Shown here: positions 25,241-36,760 of the stretch, one piece after another | Position numbering within the stretch: position 1 is the stretch's first letter | Layout: every line of letters starts with the position of its first letter | Assembly (NCBI GenBank): GCA_028551475.1 | Contig: CM052357.1 | Span: 10,277,931-10,341,930 of the forward strand | Length of the DNA: 64,000 bases | Reading direction: 5' to 3' | Source: Casuarina equisetifolia | Taxonomy: Eukaryota > Streptophyta > Magnoliopsida > Fagales > Casuarinaceae | Notes under the pieces: model-generated | The model's database searches: none | What the model was told of the DNA's origin: nothing | What the model saw: the letters and a program-made list of their open reading frames with translations, nothing else | Program-made: the position numbers and the translations under genes

Positions 25241-26364
25241 TCCACAAACTATCTCATGATACCATCTAAGTAAACATGTGGAAGCACAAAGGAAAGGAAA
25301 AACTAATGAGAAAGATGTCTATAACCTCTCTTCATGCAATGGAGAAATCTAACACCGAAAGCTATTGAACCTTCTTAGGGTGCTTGGATTACCGTTGTAG
25401 TGCAAAAAGAATACATAGTTTTAGTTTTGTACACTTACCAAAGAATAATACACATGTAAGAAAATATACAAAGGACCAAAGTGTGGTGTGCTGGCATATG
25501 AAACCTATACAACATTAGTATATATGAATCTAATACATGCTCCCTTTTAATGTTGATGGGACAAAATTGATCCAAAGTTCAAGTGAATAATTAAGGGCTT
25601 ACAATTTGTAGGGGAAAGTAAGCCTTTTATCAATAAATGTTTAATCTTAGAATGTGAAGGGCTTAAACAAAAGCCTTAAACAAAAAGACATTGTGGAATT
25701 TGCAATCTCAAGCTCCTTATATCATTATTTTGGTAAAACATAGATTTAATAAATGAAATATAAATTTTGTTGTTAACTATGGTTTTAAAGGTTAAAATTA
25801 CATCCATAATTATATGTGTAGTAGGATTGATGGAATTTGGATTTTTTTGGAAGTCATCTAAGCTACAACTTATGGTAAAGGGGTTTTCAACATATGTTAT
25901 TCATTACCTTATAGAAAAGTTAGGTATACAACCATGCTTATGATCTATTGCTTGTGTGAGTAACTTGGAGATTGAATGTAGGGTATTATGGGCTAACCTT
26001 GATAGTTTCTCAACCTGAAACATTAAAATGTTCATTGGTTGCTTATGGATAATTTTAATGAAATTTGAAATATAAATGAATGTATTAGTTAAAACATTAG
26101 ATGTACATTGGGGTCAAGCACCATAATCAACAAAAACAATAGAAGATAATTTTTATATGAAAAGCTCCCTTAATGTAAAATATCAAAACCACATAACCAA
26201 TTAGAGTCCATCCAAATCTTTACTATAAAAGTTTTTAGGTATACAATCTAATCAAGTCCTTAAAAATATCAACATAACAAAAATCCACAATTTAATAACA
26301 ATGGAATCTATAATTGATAGTGTCTACTAATGTAGAAAGCTCCAAAGGATAATCCAATTGTTTT

Positions 26365-28080
26365 ATATAAAGAATAACCAATCCTAAATATACTAACCAA
26401 AAATAAACTCAGTTGGACCATAGATCAATCTTAACTAATTGCATGATGAACTACTCTTTCATTCTCTCCCTCTCTCTCTTTTCCCTTCCAAGATTAGGGC
26501 AACACCACCTTAAAGGACTCAACAAGGCCTAAATTTGGGCTAGACTGACCCATCAATTCTCCCTTTCTAGCCTAATGAGGGAGATTTGAAATTTTGATTT
26601 CTCAAGCGAAATTCATGCCCACCAAACAATAACAAAACTCAAATTTCTCCTACCAAAGTGTCTTTCTCATCATATACAAGCTAGTATCCTTAGTATATAC
26701 TTTTTCAAGTTCTACCTCTTTAGTTTTTATGACATCTCATATCTAGTGATACTTGACATCAATATGTTTTGATCTTAGATGAAAAATAGAATTCTTAGCA
26801 AGACATATAGCACTTTGACTACTATAGAATAACACATACCTCTTTTAAGTGAAACTAATTTCTTTTATAAATTATTTTATCCAAAGTAACTCTTTACACA
26901 CCTTAGTTATTGCAATAAATTATACTTCCCTTGTAGATAAAGTAATACATTTCTATATCTAGAGTGCCATGTCATAACTACCTTTGAAAACTTTTACCAA
27001 GTAGCCTAAAGTAAATCTCCTATCATTCACATCACCTACCATGTCTAAATCTATATATCCAACAAAAATTGGCTTTTCACTCCTAAATAAAAGTTTCAAA
27101 CTAGAAGTGAGTTGGTGCTATCTTAGGATCCACTTTATTGCATTCCAGTATTCTTCCCAAATTTGAAGTGTACTTTTTGATTACTCCAACTACATAAGTT
27201 ATGTCTAGCATTGTACAAACCATTATGTACATTAAATAATCAACAACATAAACATAAGGATCTCTCCCACCTTTTTCACCTCTTTCTCATTTCTTAAACA
27301 TTATTTCTTGCCAAGATTCAAGCATGTAGTAAAAGGCGTGTTCATCATTTTAGTTTTATCCATCTTGAACTTTTGAATCACTTTTTTGATGTACACCTCT
27401 TCAAACTACTATAATCTCTTAGTTTTTTTTTGTTACGACTAACTCTTATATTAAGAATTTGCTTCATTGGCCTAAGTTTTTCATTGAAAATGAGTTACTC
27501 AAATCCTACTTTAAATTTTCATTTGATGCAACATTCTTATCAACTATAAGCATGTCATCTACATAAAGTAGTAAAATAATAAAATCATTTTTTGAGAACT
27601 TCTACACAAATAAAGAATTTTCAAAATTTATCTTTTTATAGGCTTGCTATCCTATAAAAGACTTGAAGTTTCAATAACATTGCCTTAGTATTTGCTTTAA
27701 GTCATATAAACTTTTTCTTAGATTACCAACATAATTCTCTTTACTTGCTTATTTGAAACTTTTTAATTGTTATATGTAAATTTCTTCACTTATGTTGAAA
27801 GAGTTCAAATAAAAAAACAATCAATCCTAAATCTACTGATAAAAAATTAGTTCAATTGGACCATTAATTAACCTTAATCAACCATTTGATGAACTACTAT
27901 GTAGGGTTTCTAATTCTTATGAAATTATACTCTCTCTTTCTCTCTCTCTCTTTCTCTCACTTTTCTTGTTTATGACTATACTCCTCTTTTAATCCAAGAC
28001 TAGGGCAACACCACCTTAAAGAACCCAACAAGGCCCAAATTTAGACTAGATAGCCCAACAAAATCTAGCACTAATTGATC
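26365..28080 (-). mobile_element. Ty1/copia element B, internally deleted, inside the LINE
   Basis: Related direct repeats at about 26,365-26,585 and 27,805-28,080 act as LTRs; both carry a C/T microsatellite and the motif AGGGCAACACCACCTTAAAG. Between them the minus strand encodes reverse transcriptase with an intact YVDD codon set (27,554-27,565), followed by the RNase H pattern GYIDLDMVGDVNDRR and RSKHIDVKYH at about 26,760-27,080. Gag, protease and integrase are missing between the 5' LTR and reverse transcriptase. LTR ends are approximate and no target duplication was identified. Confidence 0.65.
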
Positions 28081-28649
28081 CACCTTTTGTTGGTCCATTG
28101 TTTACTTGGACAAATAAATGTTTAGATTATAGTTTTCAAGCAAATAAAATTGATAGAGCCTTAACTAATGAGAAATGGATTATCATATATAATAGACTAT
28201 TAGTTGAGTTTTTACCTTTACCTTTGAGATTGTTTGATCAATTTTTATGCCTAGTGAAGTTTGACTCAACACTTAAAAAAAGGAAACCCCAATTTAGGTT
28301 CTTCAATTTCTAAATAGAAAGCCTTAATTTAATTAGTATGGTGAGCTTAGTTTGGCAACAGGAAGTTTATGGTTTAAAAATGTACAAAGTTTTGTTAAAT
28401 TAAAAGCTGTTAAAGTTTAGCTTAATTACCTAATTTCATTCCATTTTAAGACTTGCATCAAAAGGTTAAGATTGCTAAAGATCTTCTTTAGTAGATCTAA
28501 CTCAAACTATAGCTTGACCATTATAATCCAAATATGCATTTTGAGGAAAAGGTTATACTAGAGCAACTTCTTGTAACATAAACATGATTAAGTCCTCCTA
28601 AAGTAGAAATCAAGGAATTTATGGTTGAAAGAAGAATATCACAATAGCA

Positions 28650-30430
28650 AGATTTTCTTTTCATCTTTATGTATAAAAGATCCTAAAATATAAATCATTA
28701 ACCTCGTATAAAATGATAGTTCTATTTGTTAAGTATACTGTCCACCCAAGAGAAAAAAGGGAGGAAAGGGTGATTGAATTGGATACTTGATAATTTTTTT
28801 CCTAAAAATGTTATGCAAGTTTTACAAGTATATTAATCAAGAATAAAAACAAAACAAATACAATCAGAACAACAAGGAGTTCACAAATTTCTACAATGGC
28901 ATTTACATCTACCATCTTTTTTCTTTAACCTAACTAGTTGAATTCTACTTTGCCTTTTTGAGAGAAAACATTCTCTTACTTACAAACCCTCCACCAAAGG
29001 GCCACAACTCCAATGTGTGTCTTAAAACACCTTACAACTTTAAGGCTTTCCCAACCTTATACAAGTCAAGCAATTTCCTTATGATACAAATTTGAGTGAG
29101 AAAATTGCTAGAAAGAAAAAATGCCTAATGCAAGTTATAGGTATATGAACAAAAGTTCAATCCTAGTTACAATTTTCACACACTAAGTACTCTTAAAAGC
29201 CTTAATCATGAATTCAAAATATTGGTAAGATTTCAAATTTACATTGCCAAATATGTACATAAGAGAAATATCAAGAGATGTAGCACATTTATAAGCAAAA
29301 TAACACAATAGATCTTGCAATGTATGAGAATGAAACATAACTTTACCAAAAATCTTGAGAAAACTCAAACATCACAATTTCTTAGCAGTTTTATATTCTA
29401 TTTTCTATCACTTTTCAACAGCCCTTCCACTAGATATTGTACACTTAAGAAATGCACTTTTTTCCTTCTAGGAATAGTTTTTCTTTTTACTTTTGAAACC
29501 TTTTCTATCGTGCAATTTTTATGGAGGCCCTTTTCCTTCATCTCAATTGGGTATTCTAGCTATGGGAAGGATATGTTTCCAAGGCTAGCTTCTATTTAAA
29601 TCCCACATCAAAAGGACAACTTTTTGTTAAGATATTTTCTTCTCATCATTCTGGTCTTCCGTTAAACTTGTAGGTTGCATCATAGCTTCTTCACTTCCCT
29701 TCAATCTTAAATCAAATTCTACTAGACATGCCTTAAATCACAGCTCTTGCTTCCTCTTCAATGTATCTGTGAGTTTTTAGCTTCTATTTAATTGGGTTGC
29801 AAATCACTTTGCAGGTTGCTTATTCATCTTAGTTACTTGCTTTCGCTTTCACAAATCACCTAAATTGCACACAAATCTCACCCTTCTACCTTTGTTTTCA
29901 AGTCATGCGACATCAAGCATCCAAGCCATGCCGATTTTCATTCAAGTCACACAGGTGGAGCAACTCACACGTAATAGCTAGATGACGCACATGCTTCCAG
30001 TTTGACAAGCTGGGTCACACACAGTGGACTTGTGGATCACATAATCATACTGGATCGGATTGTGCTAAGCTAGGTCACACTAGACTACAAATGGGAATGG
30101 GCCACATGAAAGCAAACTAGATCATATGACTGACCCATATCTTTTGGGCTTTTAGTACCACATTGTTTTCTTACAACATATTAATATCTATTGAAATGAT
30201 ATACAAACAATAATAAGAATATTTCATTATCTAAATTTCCTTTCTACAAAAAAGGTAGTATAATAAAACTTACACAAATACATGAATTTATTTACTTTAT
30301 AATATCATTACTTGATATTATAATTTTGCACACAATTATTTCCTATATTAATATAGTACATAAATCATGAAAAATATTTGTATATAATCTTTCAAAATAC
30401 ATTTTCATGAAACATGCCTTTTGTTTTTTC
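28650..30430. other. Unassigned insertion between LINE pieces
   Basis: About 1.8 kb without LINE similarity separates the endonuclease and reverse-transcriptase pieces. It has a GC-richer centre (29,900-30,170) with repeated GGTCACAC motifs. No LTR pair, primer-binding site or coding domain was recognised. It may be a solo LTR or non-autonomous element. Confidence 0.35.
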
Positions 30431-30710
30431 AACACTATTCTATTTGAGGAAGGAGCCTTAAGGAATATTATTATTTCTTATTATCAAAACCATCCTTGGC
30501 AACTTCAATGGAATAAACATTCACATTGAAAGGTATTTTTCTCTATTCTATGAATACAGTAACGATTTGTTAACTCTAATTGCTTTTGAATGATCTAATG
30601 TTGTTAAAGTTCTTTAGGACATTTATGAAATATAAGCTCCTAGTCTAGATGGTTACAACAATTTATTTTACAAGAGGTTTAGTTGCAAAACTTCTTAAAC
30701 TATTTTTCTT

Positions 30711-31660
30711 AGCATGTGTTTAGTGTATATAGACTAAGCATAACCACACAATTCCAAATAAGGCAATTGATGTCTCAATTTTATTGACAAGGATAAAGAA
30801 AGTATTACAAGGGAAAACATCTTTATTTAAAACCTTAAATCTTTCTATGTCAATACTTTTATTAAGTAATAGTTGGAGGTTGCTAGTTGAATTTCTTCAC
30901 AGATATAGATGAGCTTTGCAATATTAAAGAATACTTTTGAAGTTCACTTTTAATATTATCAATAAACTTACTTATTCATTAAAAAGAAAGTGAATAATTG
31001 AGAAAAAAAGACTAGTGTGTACAACCTATACTACTCAAGTAGCTATTGTTGCTAAGAACCAACACGACAAATTCACCCAATACCTTGACGATTCACAATC
31101 CTTACAGGAAGTAAATAAAAAGAAATACCACGTTAATAAAAGAAACAATATTTGACTTCTATTCATTACTCATCATCTTGTAATTGTTGTTTTAAGCATG
31201 TATTTAGTGTATATGGACTAAGCATAACCATGGGCGATTCCAAAACAAGGCAGCTTCATATCTCGATTTTATTGGCAAAAAAAAAGTATGAGATGAGAGC
31301 ATCTGTATTTAGAAACTTAAATCCTTTTGTGTAAATATATTTTTGAACAATAGTTAAAGGCTTTTAGCCTCGATTTTTCACAATACATAGATGAGTTTGT
31401 TAATGCTAAGAAATACTTTTAAGCTTCACTTTTTAATATCATAAGTAAACTTGCATATTAAAAGAAAAATTGAGGATGAAAGACTCTGGTTTGTACAATC
31501 TCTAGCAATAGTAGCTGTTGTTGTGAGGAACATACATGGCGAATACCTAGATGTTCACAATCCTTAAAGGAAGTAAATAAAAAGAGTGACCACGTTAATT
31601 AAAGAGACAAGATTTGACTTCTAATCTTTCATCATTAACTTTTAATTGTTGTGTTTTATA
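30711..31660. repeat. Tandem duplication of about 475 bp in unit 2
   Basis: Copy 1 (30,711-31,194) and copy 2 (31,195-31,660) are direct, head-to-tail and clearly related over their full length. Both begin at AGCATGT(G/A)TTTAGTGTATAT and end after a GTTAAT..AAAGA.ACAA.ATTTGACTTCT stretch. Unit 1 shows only one counterpart to the end of this block (about 13,000-13,130). Confidence 0.8.
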
Positions 31661-33381
31661 GGACTAAGGTGACACCAAAACATCTCCATCATTGATACAT
31701 ATTCCTTCTTATCGGCTAATCAACAGACAAAAAACAACTACTGCAAATCTTGGAGATTTTTAAGCTAACAAAAAATTGTGGGTGAAGTTGAATACGTCAG
31801 ATCAAAGGAAATTCTATTGATGCTGCCTATCACGTAATGATGTTAGCGTAAGTTGACAAAGGACCCGTCTTTCACTCGCAAGAATACAACGCATCTCCTT
31901 CTCTCTGCCCGACACACATCCTCCAGCGTCAACTTCCCCACGAAACCGAAGAAAGTGTCGAGGCCGAGAAGCGTTTCGCCATCGCTGTCTAGCACACAGC
32001 TTTTATAATGCATCAACAGGCCTAGTTGGATTTATTCTTCAAGTTTTTATTGTTTCACCGACACATTTCTTCTAAGGATCGGCAATACGAGAGATTTGAC
32101 TTTATCTACTACAGGGAAAATAAAAATCATTGGGTTGGGAACGAAAGGAAATTTTCAAAGCGGCTAGCCTATTCTTCTTTTTCACCCGTTCCTGTTTCAT
32201 GGAAACCGAAATCACCGCTGTTTAATTTTGATAGTATTTCAGAGTAGAGAACCGCTATGGGGGACTTTCCATTTCCTATGACTGGACAGCTCAGCCCTAG
32301 AATCCGGCACAAAGATCGCATCTTTATGCGCCTTTTGACTTTTAAGTATATCCAGTATCTGTCTTATGCCAAAGTTTTTTTTCTCGAAATTGCGGCTTGG
32401 ATTGTCATCCAATGTCTACCTTTGTTTGTTCGAATGTTTGTCAGGCTCTTACTTTGTCCCTTGTATCTTTTTTTCCTTCTCTTCTTTCTTTCTTTCTTTT
32501 TTTTTTTTTCCTCTGATTTTGCTGACCATCTAACCATAGCTAGCTCTCTGCTCGGGTACTTCATTTCTCTATTCTTCTTGAGATCTATCAAATTGTAACA
32601 TATTATCCCCGGCGTAACAACTACCTTTGGGCACTTAGAACACTACTGGCCTGGTGAGGTTGGATCTAAGCCCAATTACGGCAGCGCCTAAGTGTTTTGG
32701 CACCTTAGGACCTCTTTTTTCACAACAGACCAAAGTGAATTTGGAGGTATTAAACGATAGATGAAGCCTTCAGCCTCCTGTGTTGAAATTTCGAGTGTTG
32801 AAACTTTTCACTTCCATTTGTTAGAAACTTGAAAGGAAGTGTACTGAGGATTATAATTTTGATTTTATCCAAGTGAGTTTGAAATTAACAACTCATTAAA
32901 ATTATATCAACAAGCATCAAATTCAATTGGGAATAAATTTTGTATAGAACTTTGTCCCAAATTTGATACTAAATGCGTGTGTACATATGGGTATATAAAA
33001 AATATTATATATATATACAAAATAAATTATCAACAGATTTCACACTAAACAAAACAAATATATAAAATTATTTTTCATGTTTAACACTTTATAGATGTTA
33101 AAAAACTTAGCCGTTCGACAACCATAGTTGTTGTAGCACATAACACAGGACATGTAATTTCCAACACCATGCCTGAAGCAGGTGATTTCCAAACTAAATT
33201 TAAATAGTTAGAAAAGTTCTTCTCTAATCAAAGGGATCTTCTTTTCGACCAAAAGGACTTCATCGTCGACAAACAATCAAAGATTATTAGAGGAAATAAA
33301 AAAGAGTTATAAAAGCCTTCAAAATTGGAATCAAAATCAGTGGTAAGGAAGATTCAACAAATGTAAAAAGAGACTAAACTA

Positions 33382-33706
33382 TTAAGAGGGTCATTATCTA
33401 ATTTAAAGATTAACTCAAGAGATAATGAAACTTATAATTATATAAATAGAAATCATAATATATTTCTTAGCATATAAAACTCATTGCCCACATCTTAACA
33501 CACTCCCTCACCACATGAGCAATGCATGAACTCAACTAATGAAAGCCCATAGGAGTTTTAAGGAGGATCTTAGGTTCTTATACTATGTTAAGAGGTCCAT
33601 TTTTTAATTCAAAAATTAACTTAAGAGGTGATGAAGCTCATTATGCTATGAGCAAGAATCTTAGTAAATTCCTTAATATATGTGACTCATTGTCCATATT
33701 TTAACA
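33382..33706 (-). mobile_element. TRIM retrotransposon in unit 2
   Basis: Two direct repeats of about 120 bp (33,382-33,502 and 33,588-33,706) flank an interior of about 85 bp. On the minus strand each repeat starts TGTGTTAA. A purine tract (GGTGAGGGAG) abuts the left repeat, and a degenerate Met-tRNA primer-binding site (plus strand GGTTCTTATACTAT, 33,573-33,586) abuts the right one. This LTR-PPT-PBS-LTR layout without coding sequence defines a terminal-repeat retrotransposon in miniature. The orthologous copy in unit 3 is at 47,262-47,568; unit 1 lacks it. Confidence 0.7.
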
Positions 33707-34262
33707 CAAAAAATGAAAGACAAATAAGTATATGACACAACTATTTTGGTTTTCTAAGTGGAGTGGATATTTATAACCTCTTGAAAACTGTGTTACTATG
33801 AACCAATTCGAAATCTAATCAAAACAATTATATTTCTAAAGAAAATGGTATTGAGTCGGATTAGAAATTGTTAGAAAAGCTTTTGAAGAAAAACTATAAT
33901 CTATCAATTAGAATTCTGAGGTGGGTCAGTTTTGCTTGATTGCCAATGTAGTGAGCTTGGTTAGATTTTCCATTCATTCTTAATTAATATGATTCCAACT
34001 ACTCAATTGGAGAAAAGTAAATTATCAACCTATTAAACGAAGTTTACATATTTAAGTACAAGCTGGTGATGCTGCAGAACGTATGTAAAACGCTCCTCCA
34101 TCCTGCTTAATCATTGCCAACTATGGACCGCATGCTCAAGCGAATCCCCCCTAGCTGGACCGGACTGCACGTCTACTTCTTTAGACCAGTCGGCCAGTTA
34201 AAATATCTAGAGTACACTAACAGATGGATTTACAAATGAAGTTAAAACTTTCCCCATTAAAA

Positions 34263-36138
34263 CTACCTAGCATCTAGGTTTTTCGTGAAAGAGTTTCCCT
34301 TTTGTCGTAATAATGACATGAGCTTCTCACTCAGAGCCTCGCACTCCAATCTTTCTTCTTTTTTGACCTGTATCAGTCAAAGTAAGAACAAGGGAAAAAA
34401 TTAGACATTAGCAATTCAAGTTATGTTTCATTTTCTGATCAAATCGCTACACATAAATTAGAGAATGTTCAATTGGGTGCAACCGAAATATAAGCAACGA
34501 AAGATTGAACACATGAAGTGTCCACAGGCTTGAATACATCAATTCTAGTAACAGTTGTCAAAGAATAAAAAAGTTCCAATATTGTTTTCTACAAAACAAA
34601 CAGGCTTAGAATATACATTGAGCTTAAGCCCATATAATAATGAAATAAAGATAAGCAATATAAGCAAATAGCAACATCAATATTTTATAACTTTCTTAAT
34701 TGAAGTTTTACATATACAAAACGTTACTGCAAAGTCTTTGAAATTTTGCAAATATAATATTCTTAGATCTTTGCATCTTGCGTCCTCTAATAGACCAGAA
34801 GGTAAGATCTGAATTCTTTTCTTTATAGTCGATTTTTTTCCATAGGAAAACCATGAGTACTCCTTTAAATGATGGAGTTGAAATTAATTAGTAAATCTTA
34901 AGGCAAGCGATGGGTTAGAAACAAACCTCAAGATGTAGATTATAGAAGACCCCACCTTCAGGGCATTCGAAAGATGATGCGTTTAGTAGAAGAAGTCCAT
35001 CCTCCTCTAGATTGTGAAGGATCTCGGAAAATGGATTCTTGTGGAATTTATATGCAGATATTTGAATCACAACTTCCCGATCACCAAATCGACTTGCTGA
35101 TACAGTGGACTCGGAGCTCCGACCAATGCTATTTGGTTGCTTCTGCTGATGAGTTTCAACTTCTTGCCTTGAATTACTCGATGAAAGCTCTTGCTTCTTT
35201 TGAACCAGTTCCATCACTTGCTGTTGTAGCTCTGGTATGTATTTTACCATCCGCGAGACTGTTGCCGGAATACTTGATTTCTTCTGCAAAAACATCATCA
35301 AATTAGCCAAAATATAACCACTAGGAAATGGATCAGAAAGGAAAGCTCAGTAATTAGGTGAGTGTTTAACATCAGAATGAAAATATTACTTTCCCTAAGT
35401 TACATTCAAGCTGAATATAGCAACTGGACTTGGTTTGAGTGATAAACAGGTAGAGTAGAACTGAAAATACGCAACTATATTCAGGTACTTCTATTAGAAA
35501 TAATGCAAAATTTGGGGCACAAAATGAGCTCTTGATTATACATTGTTTGGCTGGCAATTATTATATAATTATCCCGTAAAAATGGAATTGAAAGTCCCTT
35601 AAATTCTTTTTGAAACAAACAAATTTAGCTATTAACCCAAACGGTGTTTGCTTCTGTAAGAAAAGTAGATTAGGATTTGAGGCTCCTAGCCAGTTTAGTT
35701 TTGGGTTTCTTAGAGTAATATGTAGCCTCTTAGAAAACTCTACAGCCTATTAGAAGTCTGTTCCCCAAATCCCTGCAATACCTGGAGAACCTTTCCTCCA
35801 AACACAACCAAAACAAAAAGAAACAGTAAAAAAGAGGTGATCGGTACCATTTGATCAGCCCGTGGAAGCAGTGAACGGAGAGAAGAGTACAGGCCATTCA
35901 ACTTCTGACGCCGATCACGCTCGTTAGCATTGTGGAAAAGCTTCTTAATCATTTTGGCATCACCGCTAATACCCATCGGAGGTCTTTCCGCATCAAGGCC
36001 CACTTGTGTCTGATATGAATAGAAATTGGCGGAATTCAGTGTCTCGGAGTCCATGTACAAACAGTTCTTTTCATTGCTTATGGGATTCTCCAGGTACCAT
36101 CCATCAGTAGAAACGAAAGGCGCCGAAAATGCTAACAT
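34263..36138 (-). CDS. ORG2-like: bHLH gene A, group Ib iron-deficiency transcription factor
   Basis: Three exons were joined by eye: 36,138-35,848, 35,283-34,927 and 34,367-34,263, giving 250 residues. Introns are 564 and 559 bp with GT..AG ends, both in phase 0. The basic region is at residues 65-79, with the DNA-contact set His69, Glu73 and Arg77 (HNANERDRR). Helix 1 is at about 80-93; the loop is split by intron 1 after residue 97; helix 2 begins at [16 protein letters not shown]. The C-terminus (about 165-236) resembles the ACT-like fold of this group, with REVVIQI and FYNLHLE. The three-exon plan and the MLAFS N-terminus match bHLH38/39/100/101. In Arabidopsis these nuclear proteins pair with FIT to activate IRT1 and FRO2 under iron deficiency. 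All key residues are kept and the gene looks functional. The exact orthologue cannot be named. Confidence 0.9.
34368..34926 (-). other. bHLH gene A intron 2, about 250 bp longer than in gene B
   Basis: Intron 2 is 559 bp here and 303 bp in gene B. The extra stretch (about 34,430-34,675) is AT-rich with no recognised repeat structure. Flanking intron sequence aligns between the paralogues, so it is an insertion in A or a deletion in B. Confidence 0.6.
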
Positions 36139-36202
36139 GATGGATTAGCTGGGGGTTGTTTTCAGAATTGGTTTGTTGATTAGGCGAGGTGATTATGACA
36201 TG

Positions 36203-36210
36203 TATTTATA
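36203..36210 (-). promoter_or_regulatory. TATA box of bHLH gene A
   Basis: TATAAATA on the minus strand lies 65 bp upstream of the ATG at 36,138. The context (TTGTATAAATACATGTCATAATC) is identical in gene B at 50,094-50,101. It predicts transcription start about 35-40 nt before the ATG, so a short leader. Confidence 0.75.
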
Positions 36211-36663
36211 CAAACCCATTACCCCAGCAATATTTAACTAGTTTTTTTTTCCTTTTTATGAGGAAGGAATAAGATTCATTTAAAAATTAATAAAGACATG
36301 ACGGAATTTCCTGTTCACTCTATGTGTCCATGTTGGTCCGTGAGGCCGCAAAAGAAAGGAAGGCGAACAGCATTGTAATGATTTTTTTGTTTTTAATTCA
36401 AGCAAGGTACAAAGATCCAAGGTACGCCATGTCCTTACTGCACCGGATCCTATATTTAGCCAATTGCCTTTAAAGTTTAATATCTCATTGATTAAACAAG
36501 ATCATGGATCTTATCCATAGAAGATTTCGTCATCCAACAATAAAGAAAACAACACATTTTTATAAGTAAACAAAGAGGGTAACACAATTCTGCCTGATTT
36601 TATATTCCAGCAATACCATAGAACTCTACATAGAAAGGAATTTGCAGACATCGGACATTCTAG

Positions 36664-36760
36664 GTGCACGTGCCATGCATGGCGTGCACGAGCTCTAATG
36701 GCGCTTTCTGCACATATGCCCGTGCACGCATGCCACATTAACGTGGGAAACACATCCTTC
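36664..36760 (-). promoter_or_regulatory. Conserved G-box/CATGC block upstream of bHLH gene A
   Basis: A GC-rich island about 525-620 bp upstream of the ATG. It holds a CACGTG G-box (36,667-36,672), the palindrome CCATGCATGG (36,673-36,682) and a second CATGC pair (36,728-36,733). The same order recurs in gene B although the sequence around it has diverged. G-boxes in the promoters of Arabidopsis Ib genes are targets of group IVc bHLHs and bHLH121. CATGC is the core bound by IDEF1 in IDE1 of grasses. That these motifs act here is inference. Confidence 0.55.

Larger units (their letters stand above)
20357..25542 (-). mobile_element. Ty1/copia element A with 5-bp target duplication
   Basis: The 3' LTR (about 20,362-20,592) and 5' LTR (about 25,267-25,537) are clear direct copies; the left one lacks about 40 bp. 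A 5-bp duplication, TGCTC, flanks them (20,357-20,361 and 25,538-25,542). The empty site is confirmed by unit 1, where the flanking sequences are contiguous. The primer-binding site TGGTATCATGAG lies on the minus strand at 25,253-25,264. A purine-rich tract (GAAAGGGG on the minus strand, about 20,592-20,600) abuts the 3' LTR. The domain order gag, integrase, reverse transcriptase, RNase H defines copia. The coding sequence is broken by many stops. Confidence 0.85.
25600..30711 (+). mobile_element. Decayed LINE, split into three parts by other insertions
   Basis: Three collinear plus-strand pieces belong to one LINE. Piece 1 (about 25,630-26,080) shows an endonuclease N-terminus with IDGIWIFWKSSKLQL and, at its end, WLLMDNFNEI. 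Piece 2 (about 28,085-28,640) shows the endonuclease C-terminus: FTWTNK, KIDRALTNEKW and CLVKFDSTLKKRKPQFRFFNF. Piece 3 (about 30,590-30,711) shows the start of the reverse transcriptase with KAPSLDGYNNLFYKRF, equivalent to KAPGPDGFN..FFKK.W. Copia B separates pieces 1 and 2; unassigned DNA separates 2 and 3. Many stops show great age. The remainder of the reverse transcriptase is missing at the junction with the 484-bp duplication. Confidence 0.65.

Noticed and set aside
32257..32598. Frames of 62-113 codons in the conserved block of units 1, 2 and 3
   Set aside because: The DNA is conserved in the three units (18,270-18,640, 32,270-32,660, 46,265-46,650), but different frames are open in each and a pyrimidine tract of variable length shifts them.
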